64,000 nt of DNA, from assembly GCA_036785705.1 (NCBI GenBank), contig JAWUZG010000084.1, positions 12,351,501 through 12,415,500 on the forward strand, read 5' to 3'. A model generated the notes under the pieces. It searched no databases, was not told the origin of the DNA, and worked only from the letters and a program-made list of their open reading frames with translations. The position numbers and the translations under genes are program-made. Positions 13,601-26,000 of the stretch are shown piece by piece. Within the stretch, counting starts at the first letter, position 1; each line of letters starts with the position of its first letter. Source of the DNA: Acanthornis magna (Eukaryota; Chordata; Aves; Passeriformes; Acanthizidae).

Positions 13601-16569
13601 TTTCTTAAGTGCAATGTTCAAGAAAGCTTTAATTGCAAATAAAGTTCAAATAAAATGATAGTGAGAGATAAATGCATTAGGGGAAGATAAAATAAGCAAC
13701 AAGATGCATCCATTTCCTACCACTTCCTGTACAACTGTAACTGAGATCTCAATCAATGAGATTGCACAAAGGGCACCAGCTTTAAGCGATGCAGCTGCCT
13801 TCTGAGAAGCTCTCTGAGAATGGGCTTGGTTTTGTCTGCACAGCTGGAACAAATACATGAAATGTTCAGATGATTACCTGCCCTCTTTCCCTTCCCATGT
13901 GGATATTCTCCAACATCAGGTGATTTTTGAAACACAAAAAGCTGTAACCATGAAATGTGACTGTGTCAGAAAACCTTTAGGTAGTCTAAAGATTGGACAA
14001 AACAGAAACCTTATGGAAGAACTGAATTTTATTCAAGGTGGCATGATCACTGAAGAATGCTCTGTTTTGTGGCTACAATGCTGCAAAAGAACCAGTAATC
14101 GGTGACACAATCCAAACACTTTCAAAAGGCTTTACATCATATCTCCAAATAATGCTCTTAATTCCATCACCAGTTTCTGTATGTCTTTCAGTAAGTCAAT
14201 CTGTCCAATTCAGTTTTCTCACTTGCACAATATGAATAATTACGTGCACTTTATCTGAGTGGTATAATAAAACCAGCATTCCTAAAGCACTTTGAGATCC
14301 CTGCTGTAGAAACATACCTGGTGTATTATTAATTTTGATTAAGAAACTGAAAATGCAATGACTAAGTATTCATGCACAAAGCAGGAAATCCTTATCTGAA
14401 CTCGGGAACAATAAAGAAAGAAATTAATCTCATATACACTTGTCTTCATGTAAGATATATGTGATCCATATACGGTACATTGAAGTGGTACATTAAAGTG
14501 AGAGTCTGTAGCAGTAAACTAAATCCAGGAAACTATTGTCCTTAGGTTACATACAGAACATTAAAGCTTTAGTAACCTAACTTTTGCTCAAAAAAACACT
14601 GCCAGACACCTACTACATCTCACTCCTTTGCTTTTTAATCACAGCAGCCATCACTAAGAACTGTTTTAAGTTCCAATTACAGTTGACATTTCTCTACAGA
14701 AAATTGATCACTGTAAAACAGGGTTACTCCTCTCATTTCAGTACACGGATGAACCCAAGACTGCAGTTGTCAATGCTCAGAACTCCTTGTGCTGTGCTGA
14801 AGAGCTGAAAATAAAAACATCTCCATTGCCACTAATAGCTGCCAGTTTATTCACAGGATGAAAAGTCTCAGATTATAACAGCATGGATACAGTGACATTC
14901 AAATGTATTTGGCAGCGAACTCAAAGAGCAAGAGAAGCAAAGAGGAAAAACAAAGACACGATTCAAAGTGTATTCTGCCATTTTTATAAGTACTGGGCAT
15001 CTCTGTTCTGATGATTGTAGAGCATTTTTCAATTCCCACTTTAGCAATCCAACATATGGGTAAAATAGGTGAGTACAACTTTCAGGAACAATTTTCAAGG
15101 TCTATTATTTTCATTTATTTAATCCTATGTCCAAGTACTCCAAAGACAATCAAATTGAACGTTAATTGGATATGATATAAACTTCTCTGCCTGAAGTTTT
15201 AAGAACATTAAGGTAACTTAAGAGCAGAGAGAAGAATAAAACCCTGAGTTTAACTTTCTGAATCTTTATTCTAATTCTTATCTTCACTGCTTCCTTGACT
15301 TGGAGACTGAAGTCCCAACTAGACTGTGAACAGTGGAATGGCTAAACAGGCAACAAGCTTAAGTGGTTAAATGCAGCTTTGTATTACAGTTCCTCCCTAC
15401 CAGCTCAAATAAAGCAGATAACAATGAAAAACTATCCACACCAAACTAGTAATACATCATCCAAAAGAGAAAAATTAGAAGGGACACAGTTCTGCTCTTA
15501 ACAAAGCCAGCAACAAAAGATGTCACTTAATTCCATAAGAACAGAAAATTACCAAATAATTACACAATTTCTGTTCACCATATTGCTTTAGATATTTTTG
15601 GCTAACCTTTCCTGGCTTGAAACCAGTTTCTTTTCTCCGAGTTCCAAAACTGTATATTTTAATACCCCTTAGACACAGATCCTTTGTTTTAAAAAAGCAA
15701 ACCCATCAGACTTGCAAAATGACCCAGCAATGCCAGATCCCAGAAGTGACAGGTTCACACTGACAATTAGAATTTTTTGATAAATAGGCTTCTGTTCCAA
15801 TTTTCATGGCTAAATATGGATTTGAGAGCCCAAGATGCTACACACAGTAGAAGAGCTCGCTACTATTATTACATATGCAAGGAAATCTCCAGTCTTCTCC
15901 CTGGTATCTGTGCCCCTTTATATTATGTAAACATGGTACATCCAGATCCTAACGGCACTCATTATATAGTTACTACTGAACCTCACACCTCACTTTTTTC
16001 TGTTACATAATAACTACAGAATTTAAATTAGAAATGAAATAGTAGTTCTTGATGGGCTTTCATATTTACAATTTTTAAAAATTCCCAATGCCACTGCAGT
16101 AATTTTAAAAGTGAAGAAAACTTGGAACAATATAATATTTTATTTTTCCCCTTTATTTGGAGGTAACTTTTAAGGCCATGTATTGAAAATCTGCATCTAA
16201 TCACAATGGAGTTTTCCCTAAGTTTTTATGAGCCCTGACAATGGGATAAAAGTTTTCTAGATAGACAGGGTCATAAATTGTCTGATCCGTGAGGCTGAGC
16301 ACAAAACTTACTGGCATTCCTGGTTCAGCCACTAAAATCAGAATAAAAATCAAAAAGCCAATCTTCAATACATTGCAGTTATATGTATTCTACTACTCTC
16401 AAACAGTGGAAGGGGCTTCTGCAAAGCTAGGGAAGCAACAGTAATTAGCAGAATGCTTTTTTTGGTTCACTAATTAAAATAACAGTGTTCTAAAAGATGG
16501 TGTCCCATATGGAACCACAAAAGGTTTTCCAAGCAGTGGATAGAAAACTGGCATTACTACAGTCAGCAT
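7608..16569. other. Intronic sequence, no gene seen
   Basis: About 9 kb of A+T-rich sequence without a recognised repeat family or exon. Open frames of 60-95 codons occur on both strands (for example at 9,236-9,523 minus and 10,367-10,654 plus). They lack start context, splice signals and recognisable motifs, and fit chance. Confidence 0.5.
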
Positions 16570-16770
16570 CTTTCCAGAAAGAGTTTAAATGTTTTTGGTA
16601 GTTTTCTTTGTTTTGATTGTTGTTTAATTTTTATTTTGTTTGCCTGGTGGTTTTGGTTTTTTTTTTTTTTGGTGAGGGTTTTTAAAAATTATTATTTGTT
16701 GGTTTTTTTAGGGGGGATGTTTTCTGTTTGTTTTTCTGGAGGGTTTCGGGTTTCTTAGCGTTTTTAATCC
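16570..16770. repeat. G/T-rich low-complexity tract
   Basis: Roughly 200 bases are nearly free of A and C on the plus strand, with T runs separated by G clusters (GGTGGTTTTGG, GGTGAGGG, GGGGGG, GGAGGG). This makes an A/C-rich strand in the BRSK2 sense direction. It is probably a degenerate simple repeat. Confidence 0.6.
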
Positions 16771-17282
16771 TTTTAAGGCTTTCGTTATGTATGTACGAGT
16801 ATTAAATTTTCTAGCTGCACTTTTTGTGTAGCAAAGACCCCCCTAAAGTCTTTGTGTTGCTGTGACCAAAACCAGGCAGAATGCAATCGCTGCTAACCCA
16901 CTCCTCCAGGCAATAGGCTACATCTATAAATCAGCTTTCTGCCCCACCCCCCACAGATCAATGTCACAAGCAGCTATCTAGGGAGCAGCAGGGAAGCCAA
17001 GCTGGTGACCGTGTTCGAACACTCCAATAGGTTATTGAGCTGTGGTGTTAGGTGCCGCAGTCCAACAAATCTGTTATGTTCGCCCCTACGTAAACCACAC
17101 TGCTTCAGAGTGGTTCACCAAGAAAACAACAGGATGAGGTTGCTTTTGTATCACCCCACTTCAAAAAGAACTACTCAACAAAGGTCAGCAAATCACATAG
17201 GCAAAAGACAAAAAAAAATAGAGTTACTGGCATATGGGAAAGAGTATCAAACCCTTCTCAAATAATTGCTAAGTCTCTTATC
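16771..17282. other. Intronic sequence, nothing recognised
   Basis: Mixed-composition spacer. The 86-codon frame at 17,005-17,265 shows no family features. Confidence 0.45.
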
Positions 17283-17317
17283 AGTTTTTTAGACAGTCAG
17301 ACATTGTCTAAAAAACT
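17283..17317. repeat. Perfect 13-bp inverted repeat (hairpin)
   Basis: AGTTTTTTAGACA at 17,283-17,295 pairs perfectly with TGTCTAAAAAACT at 17,305-17,317 around a nine-base loop (GTCAGACAT). A CACGTG E-box follows immediately at 17,318-17,323. The stem is too short for a microRNA precursor. It could be a cruciform-prone site or chance. Confidence 0.7.
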
Positions 17318-17323
17318 CACGTG

Positions 17324-18083
17324 GGCAAAATAATGAAAAATCCCTCTTCCTTTTTTGTGCAATGAAAGTACCAATTGTTCTAGTTACTAATTTACTGAGG
17401 TGCCAGTAAGAAAAATAGAAGAAGAAAATGGAACAAACATTGCAACTTACGCTGCTGAGCCAGAGAGGGCAGTAGGGAAAGATCTGATAGCTCTATTATC
17501 GATAACTGAGAGAAGCATATTTCAGTTTCATTGCTAAAACAAATCCACACCCTAATACAGTTAAGTGGGAAATTTTTCACAGAATTCAGCAGGCTCCAGA
17601 TAAGGCTCAGGATGATGTAATCAAGGATGCATTCCCTAACCATACAGCATGCTGAGCGCCACCTGCAAATCACTGACTAGACTGAACTTCCAGTGACTTT
17701 GGTGCAAAGAGCAACCAGAACCCAATAAAGCCATCTCTTATACATGAAGCTGATGAAAACGTCTAGCAGAATGAAAGAAAAACACACCTCTGGCAAATAT
17801 GCTGCTAAACGACCCTTCCTTCCTACCATAAAACAGTAAGCTAAGCTAAGGGAACAGCAAAACCTTCCAGTCCTTTACTGTTTCAAGCACCTCTGCAGGA
17901 GTCTGGTGAACCTCACTGGCCTTACAGCAGTTACAGGTTTGTGCTCATGTTTCCTCTGGTTTGGCTCAGTCCAATGCACAGGCGGTACTGCTTAATGCTC
18001 TGCGAGAGGCTTTCAGTTCTTGCTTAACAAAGCTTTCCTCCCACATGTCATATGTATTCAGGCTACAGTCTGTTTATCTAATA
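17324..18083. other. Intronic sequence, nothing recognised
   Basis: A+T-rich spacer with no recognised repeat or exon. Confidence 0.45.
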
Positions 18084-18133
18084 TCTCCCTCTTTCTTTCT
18101 CCCCCTCCCCCTCCTTTCCACCCCCTTGTCCCC
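18084..18133 (-). other. G-quadruplex-type tract on the BRSK2 sense strand
   Basis: The plus strand is a long pyrimidine tract (CCCCCTCCCCCTCC, CCACCCCC, TCCCC). The minus strand therefore carries at least four G runs of four to five with short loops. In an intronic transcript it could fold as a quadruplex; as DNA it could form a triplex. Confidence 0.6.
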
Positions 18134-21100
18134 AGAAGAGAATAACCATAATGTGCCTATCGCTTGCAGAAACAGACAGCTCAGCTCCCCCTTGCCATCT
18201 GGTCATACTCTGGTCTCTCAGCTGTCGTCAACATATGAATCCCGTTGTTTTGACTAGTGGGGTCCCAAGGAACAAGCAACAGTGCAGATTGCAGGGAATC
18301 AGGATGCCCTTTTCTCTCTTCCTTAAACCAAAAAGCAACCCACATAATTAGAAAGTGAAAGGGTGTTTGTGAAATGCAATAGGAAGGCACAATCCCTCTA
18401 CCTTTGCTGATGTGATGGGGATCCTGCCAGCCACCCCAGGCTATTCTGCAACTCAGCAAATTAATATATTTACATAGTGACTTAACTTCCAAGACACATT
18501 TTCTGCCTTCATCACCATCACATAAACATCCTGTCCTGCTTACTCCTCAACCTTTTACCTCTCAAAAACAAAAAATAAGAATCAAACTCCCACAAAAGCC
18601 AAATGTAAATATCTAAATCCTTCATCCAGAAGAATTTATCTTATAAAGATACAGTATTTTAAAAGATAACTTGAAGTTTGTATTAAGTGGTAGAACAGGT
18701 GGGAAAGAGATTTTAAAAACCCAGAAAAATAAGAAATGTGGTGACAGCTTATAAATTTCTACAAAAGGCAAACGGTTAATATTATTTCTAGGCTAGAACA
18801 GCATTACAAGTCTATGAAGTGTGCCAAGGATAAAATTAAAACACTGCTTTTTTTATAAGCACAAAGAACCAAAGTTGGTTCATCACCCTGTGTGCTTGAA
18901 ACATAGTGGAAGGAGCTGACTCTGAAACATTCAGCATTATGGAATATGCCTGCACCAAAGTCTCAGCAAAATGACCAGCTTGCATATCCTCTCCTGCCAA
19001 AATGGAACCAGTGAAACTCTCAACTGGCATCTGAATGTTTCCATGATAATTCTTCAGTGGGTTCAGAATCCAGCAACTGAGTACTGCAACAAGAAAGCAC
19101 GAAATGTATCTTTATGCTTGGACTGAGAAGAAGGCATAACTTTAGAAATACACATCTAAAAACTCGCATCAGTGCCTTAGTAGTAAGTTTGAGAAACTGC
19201 TTTGTTTTGCTATTACGCATTTGGAACAATGCTATGAAAGATTTCTAAAGTCTGTTTCTGAATCAGATACTTTTCAAAATTCAGGTTTTATGTAAACAAA
19301 GTTGTTATTCTCCCACGATACTACTAAAATTATTCACCTTGTGATGCTTTATTCAATCAGGAGTGCATCTTGTACTCCAACAGTTCCACACATCCAGGTT
19401 CATTAATCTGGCAACAGTTATATAGTGAAACCTTCATCTGTGAGTATGTGAAAAAGTATTATATCATAAAACATACACAAATAGAGAAATAAAACAAAAG
19501 ATAATTTGAAATTATATTCACATAAACCAATCAATTTTTTCTCATGTAGCACACAGACAGAAAAAAGCATGAAGCTCTGCCAGAATAGCAGCTGGATGGC
19601 AAACAGATCTCCCTCAAAGATGCCATACCATTTCAGCCCTTTGTCTCTCATATCTATGACTACAGAACCAAGGGTATCATCACAAGTAGCTCTTTGACAT
19701 CTTTCAGGTTTCAAAATGTGGTCAAAGTTCGACTTTCAACAAGTAACACCTTAAGACCTGCATTTTACATCTATATTGTGGCAGGGATTTGCCTACCTGG
19801 CACGATTACAAGAGCAGCAAGTCAAGAGCAGCACAGGCCTCAGGACTGGCTGGATGTTTTTTGACCCAAGTACTTATGCTTCTGGGCAATTCTATTCAGC
19901 CTCAGCCAGCCAGGACATCGCTTCATTCTACAGACTGTCGACCTAGTCAGATGGAAGGCAGCTTAAGGATGCCTACAGATTGCCGCCATAGCTCCTGTGG
20001 CATGGCAGGTGTACTGTACATTGCCGAAAAAGCACTAAAATTTGCAGGAATGGAAAGGCCATGGAGACTCCAGGTAGGGAAACAAGCTTAGAAATAGCTT
20101 TGGGGTTTTTTTGAGGGGGGTTGTTTTCTTTGTTTTTTATAGATTGCTCCAATATATTAGAAGGGCAGCAGACAAAGCAATTATACTGCTAGTGTCCATA
20201 TGGTACCTGTTTTAGAACGTGGGTGAGTTCACTGAACTGTCACAACCACTATGAGTTAAAACATGAAAATTAAAAAACCCTATCAACCACTATCACTTCC
20301 TTCACTAAGTGCAACAAACAACATGTAGAGCAAAAATATTTATCTTCTGAATTCCAAATACTGCCCAGGGCAGCCTGAGGTCTGGTGTAATTTAGAGCAA
20401 CCCAGAGTTCTGGCAAGTTCCTACCACAGAGCAGCCTGGCACTCAAAGAAGTGCTGCCATCAAACATGTTGCCCATGCAGTGGCCAGCTCTACAGCCACA
20501 GGGCATGCCCTGCTCCATATTCAGCAAGATTCCCTAGCACACCTACATTTGATTTCCTACAATAAATATCTACAATGTCCTTCACTAGTATAGCAGAGTG
20601 ACCTTTAATTCACATAAAATATATATTTATGTATATTTGCTTACATCCATTTATATACAACACATTACATCTCACTAATATTTTTCAGAGGGTTTTTCTT
20701 AATCTATGCTGGTTTATGATTAGCTGTAAATCCCCTAGGACTTTTTGATCTAAATTAAATACACCACAAGTCTGAGAGGAACACTACATCTCCTTACAGA
20801 TAAACCAGCTTGTAACCCCACTTCTTATCTGCCCAGTGCAGCAGTTTCTCCCAACCTTCCATGCAATCAGAAAATATATTTCTTATCTGTACAAAGTCGA
20901 GGCTCTGACAAGGCTCTTCCCCTTTCAAATGTCACCATCATTCCACTCACCTTTTTCTCTCTCCCTCCCCCTGCCTCTTGTCATTTACTAAGGAAATGTT
21001 CTCTGAGAACTATCTAAAACTGTTGCAACTCAAAATTATACACATGGGTAGCACTGCCCTCTGCCTTTCATGACTCCTCAGTTTATCAGAGGTATCAAAG

Positions 21101-21242
21101 GGCAGTGCACAATAAAAAACCCTCAGTCATTCTGGCTACTGGATTCATTTGTGGGTGACAGCAGTAATGCAGCTGGCTTTCCTCACACTACTTCATCCAG
21201 ATTGGTGGTGCCCAGCGTAAGAACATGGGCGGATCTGCTGGA
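18134..21242. other. Intronic sequence, no gene seen
   Basis: Short frames on both strands only. A G/T-rich patch lies at about 20,100-20,145 (GGGGTTTTTTTGAGGGGGG). The sequence just before 21,243 could hold more degraded CR1, but I cannot follow it. Confidence 0.45.
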
Positions 21243-21556
21243 ACCTTCCAGTACCTATAAAGGTTCTACTAGAAAGCTGGGGAGGCACTTTTGACAAGGA
21301 CATATGGTGATAGGACAAGGGAGAATGGCTTTAAGCTGAAACAGGGCAGGTTCAGATTAAATATGTAATTCTGCCCTGTGAGGTGATGAGGCACCGGAAA
21401 AGTTTTCCCTGGAAAGTTGTGAGTTCCCCATCCCTCAAAGTGTTCAAGGCCAGGATTGAGCCTGGTCTAGTGAAAGGTGTCTCTGCCCATGGCAGGGGGT
21501 CGCAACTAGATGACCTTTAAGGTCACTTCCAATGTAAACCATTCTATGGTTCTATA
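21243..21556 (+). mobile_element. CR1 LINE, 3'-end fragment, plus orientation
   Basis: The order is that of the CR1 3' end: ACCTATAAAGG, GAAAGCTGGGGAGGCACTTT, TGATAGGACAAGGGAGAATG, GTTCAAGGCCAGGATTGAGC, CCCATGGCAGGGG, AACTAGATGACCTTTAAGGT, and the terminal CCATTCTATGGTTCTATAA. A short internal stretch expected after GGTTCAGATTAAATAT (the AGGAAGAAATTC segment) is missing or scrambled. It is 5'-truncated and non-coding. Confidence 0.92.
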
Positions 21557-23005
21557 ATTTTACTGGTGAGGGTAGAAAACGTATTTCTTTCCAGTGGAAC
21601 TCATATAATGAAAATTTATTATCAAAGCAACAAATGCAATTCAGAATGACTGGAAGGCTTTTCTCAAAACACACCAAGAATCCAAATGTGTAAACCAATC
21701 TACATGTCAGTCCTAAAAATATGAGAAGCAAAAAATGGGCTCATCCTGCTTCAGAGAATGTGGTGCATTTGGCAAAGCACTAATGGAAACTGCTTTTCCA
21801 GCTGGCTGCATGACACCTGGCTCAGACAAGGTAAGTGGGAAGGGGGAGAGGATTCATTTCCAAAACTGTTTTAAACCATTCAAGACAACAACTCATCACA
21901 TGCTGTTGAGCATTCAAAAGACTTTTTTCTCACCCAGCTGTAACTTACTGCAAGTGAACATAATTTGCATGTAGCACACAGTAATTACAATACCCAACTT
22001 CACTGCAATACAGCTCCCGGTCTTTTTAGTCCCCTTTCTTCCATCCTTTTTTCTCTACAGCAGCTATTAAAAAATGACAGTGAGGAAAAATTAGGTATCA
22101 CAATGACTAATATCTGCATAATGGAAGACAGTGGGGCAGTTTGGGACACTAAAAGTTAGATATTATTGAGAGATATTCTCAAGTAAGACTAAGTTTTCCA
22201 GGAGCAATATACTACATTACAGCCTGCATACCCAAAGTCACAAAGCAGATTTGCCAGAAAGTACTACTCCACAGTGGGGACATCTGTATCCATTTTTAGC
22301 AAACAAAATTACATTAAATGTAGAAATCAAATCATAAAGGCTGTTGGCAGAAACCATGACTTCGTTGGTGATAAACTTACCACCCTCACTGCCACACAAG
22401 TCAACACAGAGCTCAGCTGACCCCTGTGGAGGCCTATCTTCCCAAGTTACATTATTCAGACACTGTTGCTTTAAAGCAAATTGCAGGGTGAGGACATTCC
22501 TGCCATACAACTCAGATCCAGGCTTGATGACAGTGTGAACACTGCAGTAACCAACAGCTCTGATCTCTGAGTCTAGGAGACTGTCAGAAAGAAGTCAGTA
22601 GAGCTTTAAGGACTATTTTGCAGAGTCATTCTGAGCTAACAGCTAATGGTATGCTCCATTCTCCTACGATAGCTCTTGTATAACTAACTGATGAGAATCA
22701 GCTGCAAAGGAGGGAAATTTTATGTCTCATTAATTTTGAAATTTTTAAGATGTTTTTGATACCAAACAAATCAACAATCTGAGTATTATGCCCCGCTTCT
22801 CCTTTGTTTTCATCCTTACTGATATTCTCAGCTATGTCATAATTTAGACACAGTATTTTATCATCTGGTCTGAATTCCTAAATGGATCACAGTTTACCAC
22901 TGCTGTTAAAACCAATTTTGTTCAATTTCTATTTCACAAATTCAGAAGTATGTGGAGGCTTCATAAAGAAATTTAGTAGTTAAACCTTGCACCACTTTTG
23001 AACAG
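21557..23005. other. Intronic sequence, nothing recognised
   Basis: The 90-codon minus frame at 22,238-22,510 contains a CPHC motif but no second metal-binding pair, no splice context and no family match, so it is not called as a gene. Confidence 0.45.
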
Positions 23006-23030
23006 CAAGTGCTACAATCAGTAGCACTTG
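23006..23030. repeat. Perfect 10-bp inverted repeat with 5-base loop
   Basis: CAAGTGCTAC (23,006-23,015), loop AATCA, GTAGCACTTG (23,021-23,030). The stem is perfect. It is too short for a microRNA precursor and sits in featureless intron. Confidence 0.7.
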
Positions 23031-26000
23031 TACTTTGTGATCAGCTACAGTTCTCTCAAGTCAGAGATATACAGATGCATAACCACATGTATCCTATATA
23101 CAAAAAAAAAATTGAGTAGATGAAAGGCTTTTGAAGCATGGAAAGACAACATTCAAAGTCACTTTAATATTACCAGTGTTTTAACACATTCAGCTTGGAA
23201 AATGCTGGACAGTTCCTTCTGGTGGCCAGAAACAATGATTTGCCTCTGTGACAGGTTTCTCACAGCAAAAAATTATATAGAGGGGTAAATTCCTCAGGAT
23301 CAAGAAGCTCACAGGAGAACTGGAAGTGCAGATATACAGTGCAACCTATCACCATGTTAAGAACCCATAAATCTTATGTATAGTGTCAGCCCTGTATACA
23401 ATTTTATGGTGTACATTTAGATCAGTTTTAAACAAACACGAGTATACAACTGGTATTAATGCTCTCCATGTATTCAACATGTTCCAACAAAGAGAAGGAT
23501 ACATCACCTGTGACAAATGGTGAAAAACTTTTGTATTCTGCTGGGCATTGAGAATAGCTGTTGCCATTCAAAAGCAATTACTACTGAATAATGCCTTACA
23601 ACAAAAGTCTCATGATGGTATCTGTATATTGACAAAGGCACAGAAAAGGATTTAGCATACACATGCAACTTTAACACATTTTTCAAGTACTGACACTCCT
23701 CTTTCAAAACAGGTGAGGTGAGATAGTGAAGAAAGTTAGTTTAAACTTGCCAATTATTTGTATTATGGAAATATTTAGTAAAGGAGGGCATCAATATGCA
23801 AGGGTGTTAGTTTTTTACTAAGTATATGTTTTGCAAGAATAAAAAATACATTTCTTTTTAAATTACTTTTTTAAAAATTTTGCTTCTGGCAGTACTTAAT
23901 ATCCATGAAGTTTAATATTCAGAATGTGGGTTTCTCTGGGTAGCAACTGCTCAGCCAGCATGAAGATCCCTAAGAGGATGGCTCCCAAGGTATTTTTATA
24001 ATATGAAAACAGTAACAATAATCATCAGATGTTTATCTCAGCTTAATGAATTGATTCTAGATCTCTGCTGCTTGAATAGCTGAGAAAACAAGAAGTGTTC
24101 AAGAATGATGAATGAAGAAGCAATCACACTATCAGCCTGTGGCAGAGACCATTCTTTACAACAATAACCAGGTATCCATGTCACAATAAGATTTGCTATG
24201 ACCTTTCTATAGGTTGCCTGAAGGTGATAGGAATTTTATTATAATCACCTTACAGAGCTGTACTCGAGCCATGTTAAAAACAGATGTCCAATTGTTTAAT
24301 TTCTGATATTCCCAGAATACTAAATAACTCCCACTTCAGAAAGGCTTGTATGTATTCAGTGAACAGAATGGGCCCCAGGGCTGTAATACACTTCACTCTT
24401 ATCATTTCAACATAACTTGCTCCTGTCTACACAGGTGCAAAGATAAAGTTGCCCAGCATGTCAAAAATATAAGCAAGTCCACACCTACCATGGGAAGCAG
24501 GACTTCCTGGCCTCGCATAATTTTTCTCCAGCTCTTTGATTTGTTCTCAAGGCAGCTTTTGCTTATCCATGACATATAAAGCAGCATCTCTCTCCTGACT
24601 ATCCAAAACTGGATGGGAACATGACTTGGCTTTTAGGAATCCTCATAGACTTCCTTCATCATTTAAACTGAAGCAAAAAAGAAACTCAACCACAATAGTT
24701 AAGCCATGATAACAAATAAATGCTGCCACTGAGGGAAGTGAGGAGGTTCTTAATTCAAGAACTAGATGTAATTACATGCTGTGCCATTGCGCCAATGCAG
24801 TTAAGAAAATGCAGCCAACATGAGGAGCGAGCAAACTTGTGTTTTGTCCCACAGTATTTCTAAAGAAAGAAGGCATACCCATGACCCTTTATAGAGACTT
24901 AAGTGTCAGATTGGAAGGGGCATTCTGATGGCTCCATCAGACTCACAATTCTATAAAGTAAGAAGGAAAACTTACAGGAACCTGAGTAATATTTCTGCAG
25001 TAAAAAGAAAATTAACTGGAAAGAGTAAATAAAGTTCCTATTGTGTTATAAAATATCAAGAAAAAATATTTAGATGCAACTGAAGACTCCAAAGTTATTT
25101 AGCTGCTATAAGACTTCAAAAACTGGGGTAAGGAAACTGAAGAGTGGAACTATCCTTCTGAGAAAGTTCTTTCTGTATTAACTCTCCTCTCTGAAAGGAG
25201 CATCCACTCCAGCACTAAGTGAATTCTGTACTGACAAAGTCAAATCAGGTTAGTTTAAAACAGTGAAGTAGATTCTCACCTATCAGCATTCGTCCACGGC
25301 AATTGGTGAGTTATGTTGAAACTTACCCTCTCTCTTATGTTGCTGTCAACTCCAAGCCCAAAGCCAAGCAACAGGATGTATTCTACTTTGTCAGGATGGC
25401 TTCTGGTCTAGTTCTGAGATAAAATCCACAGAGAGGCCAAAACCGTAATTTCTCTGACAGAATCCCTCATATCAAGAGTTAGAGATTTAAAGGGCAATAC
25501 CTCACATTTTTTAACTTGACTCCATGTATTCTTCATCACTGTAAAATAATAGTTGTCACAGCCACATTCATCTTCAGATTGTAATGCTAAACAATAGCAA
25601 TGCACATTGCAGAAGTATAAGTAAGAACATGTGCTACAGCTGATCAGAGCCCCAGCCAGTTTACATCAATCTTAACTTCAACAGAGATTCACTAAATTTA
25701 CATCAGATAAATCTATGGTTTATGGTTTCCCTACTAGTTAGACCTTTCTGGGCAATTAAATCCTCACTTGCTTCTGACTTTGGGAGCGGGGAGGGGAATA
25801 ATTTCCCAACATATGACTCAGTACAGAAGGGAAGGTTCTAGAAAAAAAGTATTTCCCATTTTGCATCATTGTGAACAATTTTTTTCCAAGAGAAAACAAT
25901 TCTTGAATGAAATGGATGATTCAACCAACTTGCCATCCTAACAAGGAGACAGCTCAGATTTCTTGGAAAAACAGATCATCATCATCAAAACTACAGAAGT

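Noticed and set aside
22238..22510. Minus-strand frame ending with a CPHC zinc-finger-like motif
   Set aside because: Only one Cys/His pair is present, with no partner at zinc-finger spacing, no repeats of the motif and no splice signals.
23210..23228. CTCF-like TTCTGGTGGCCA
   Set aside because: The right half matches well, but the left half has lost the key G/C positions (5 mismatches of 19), so it is not called.
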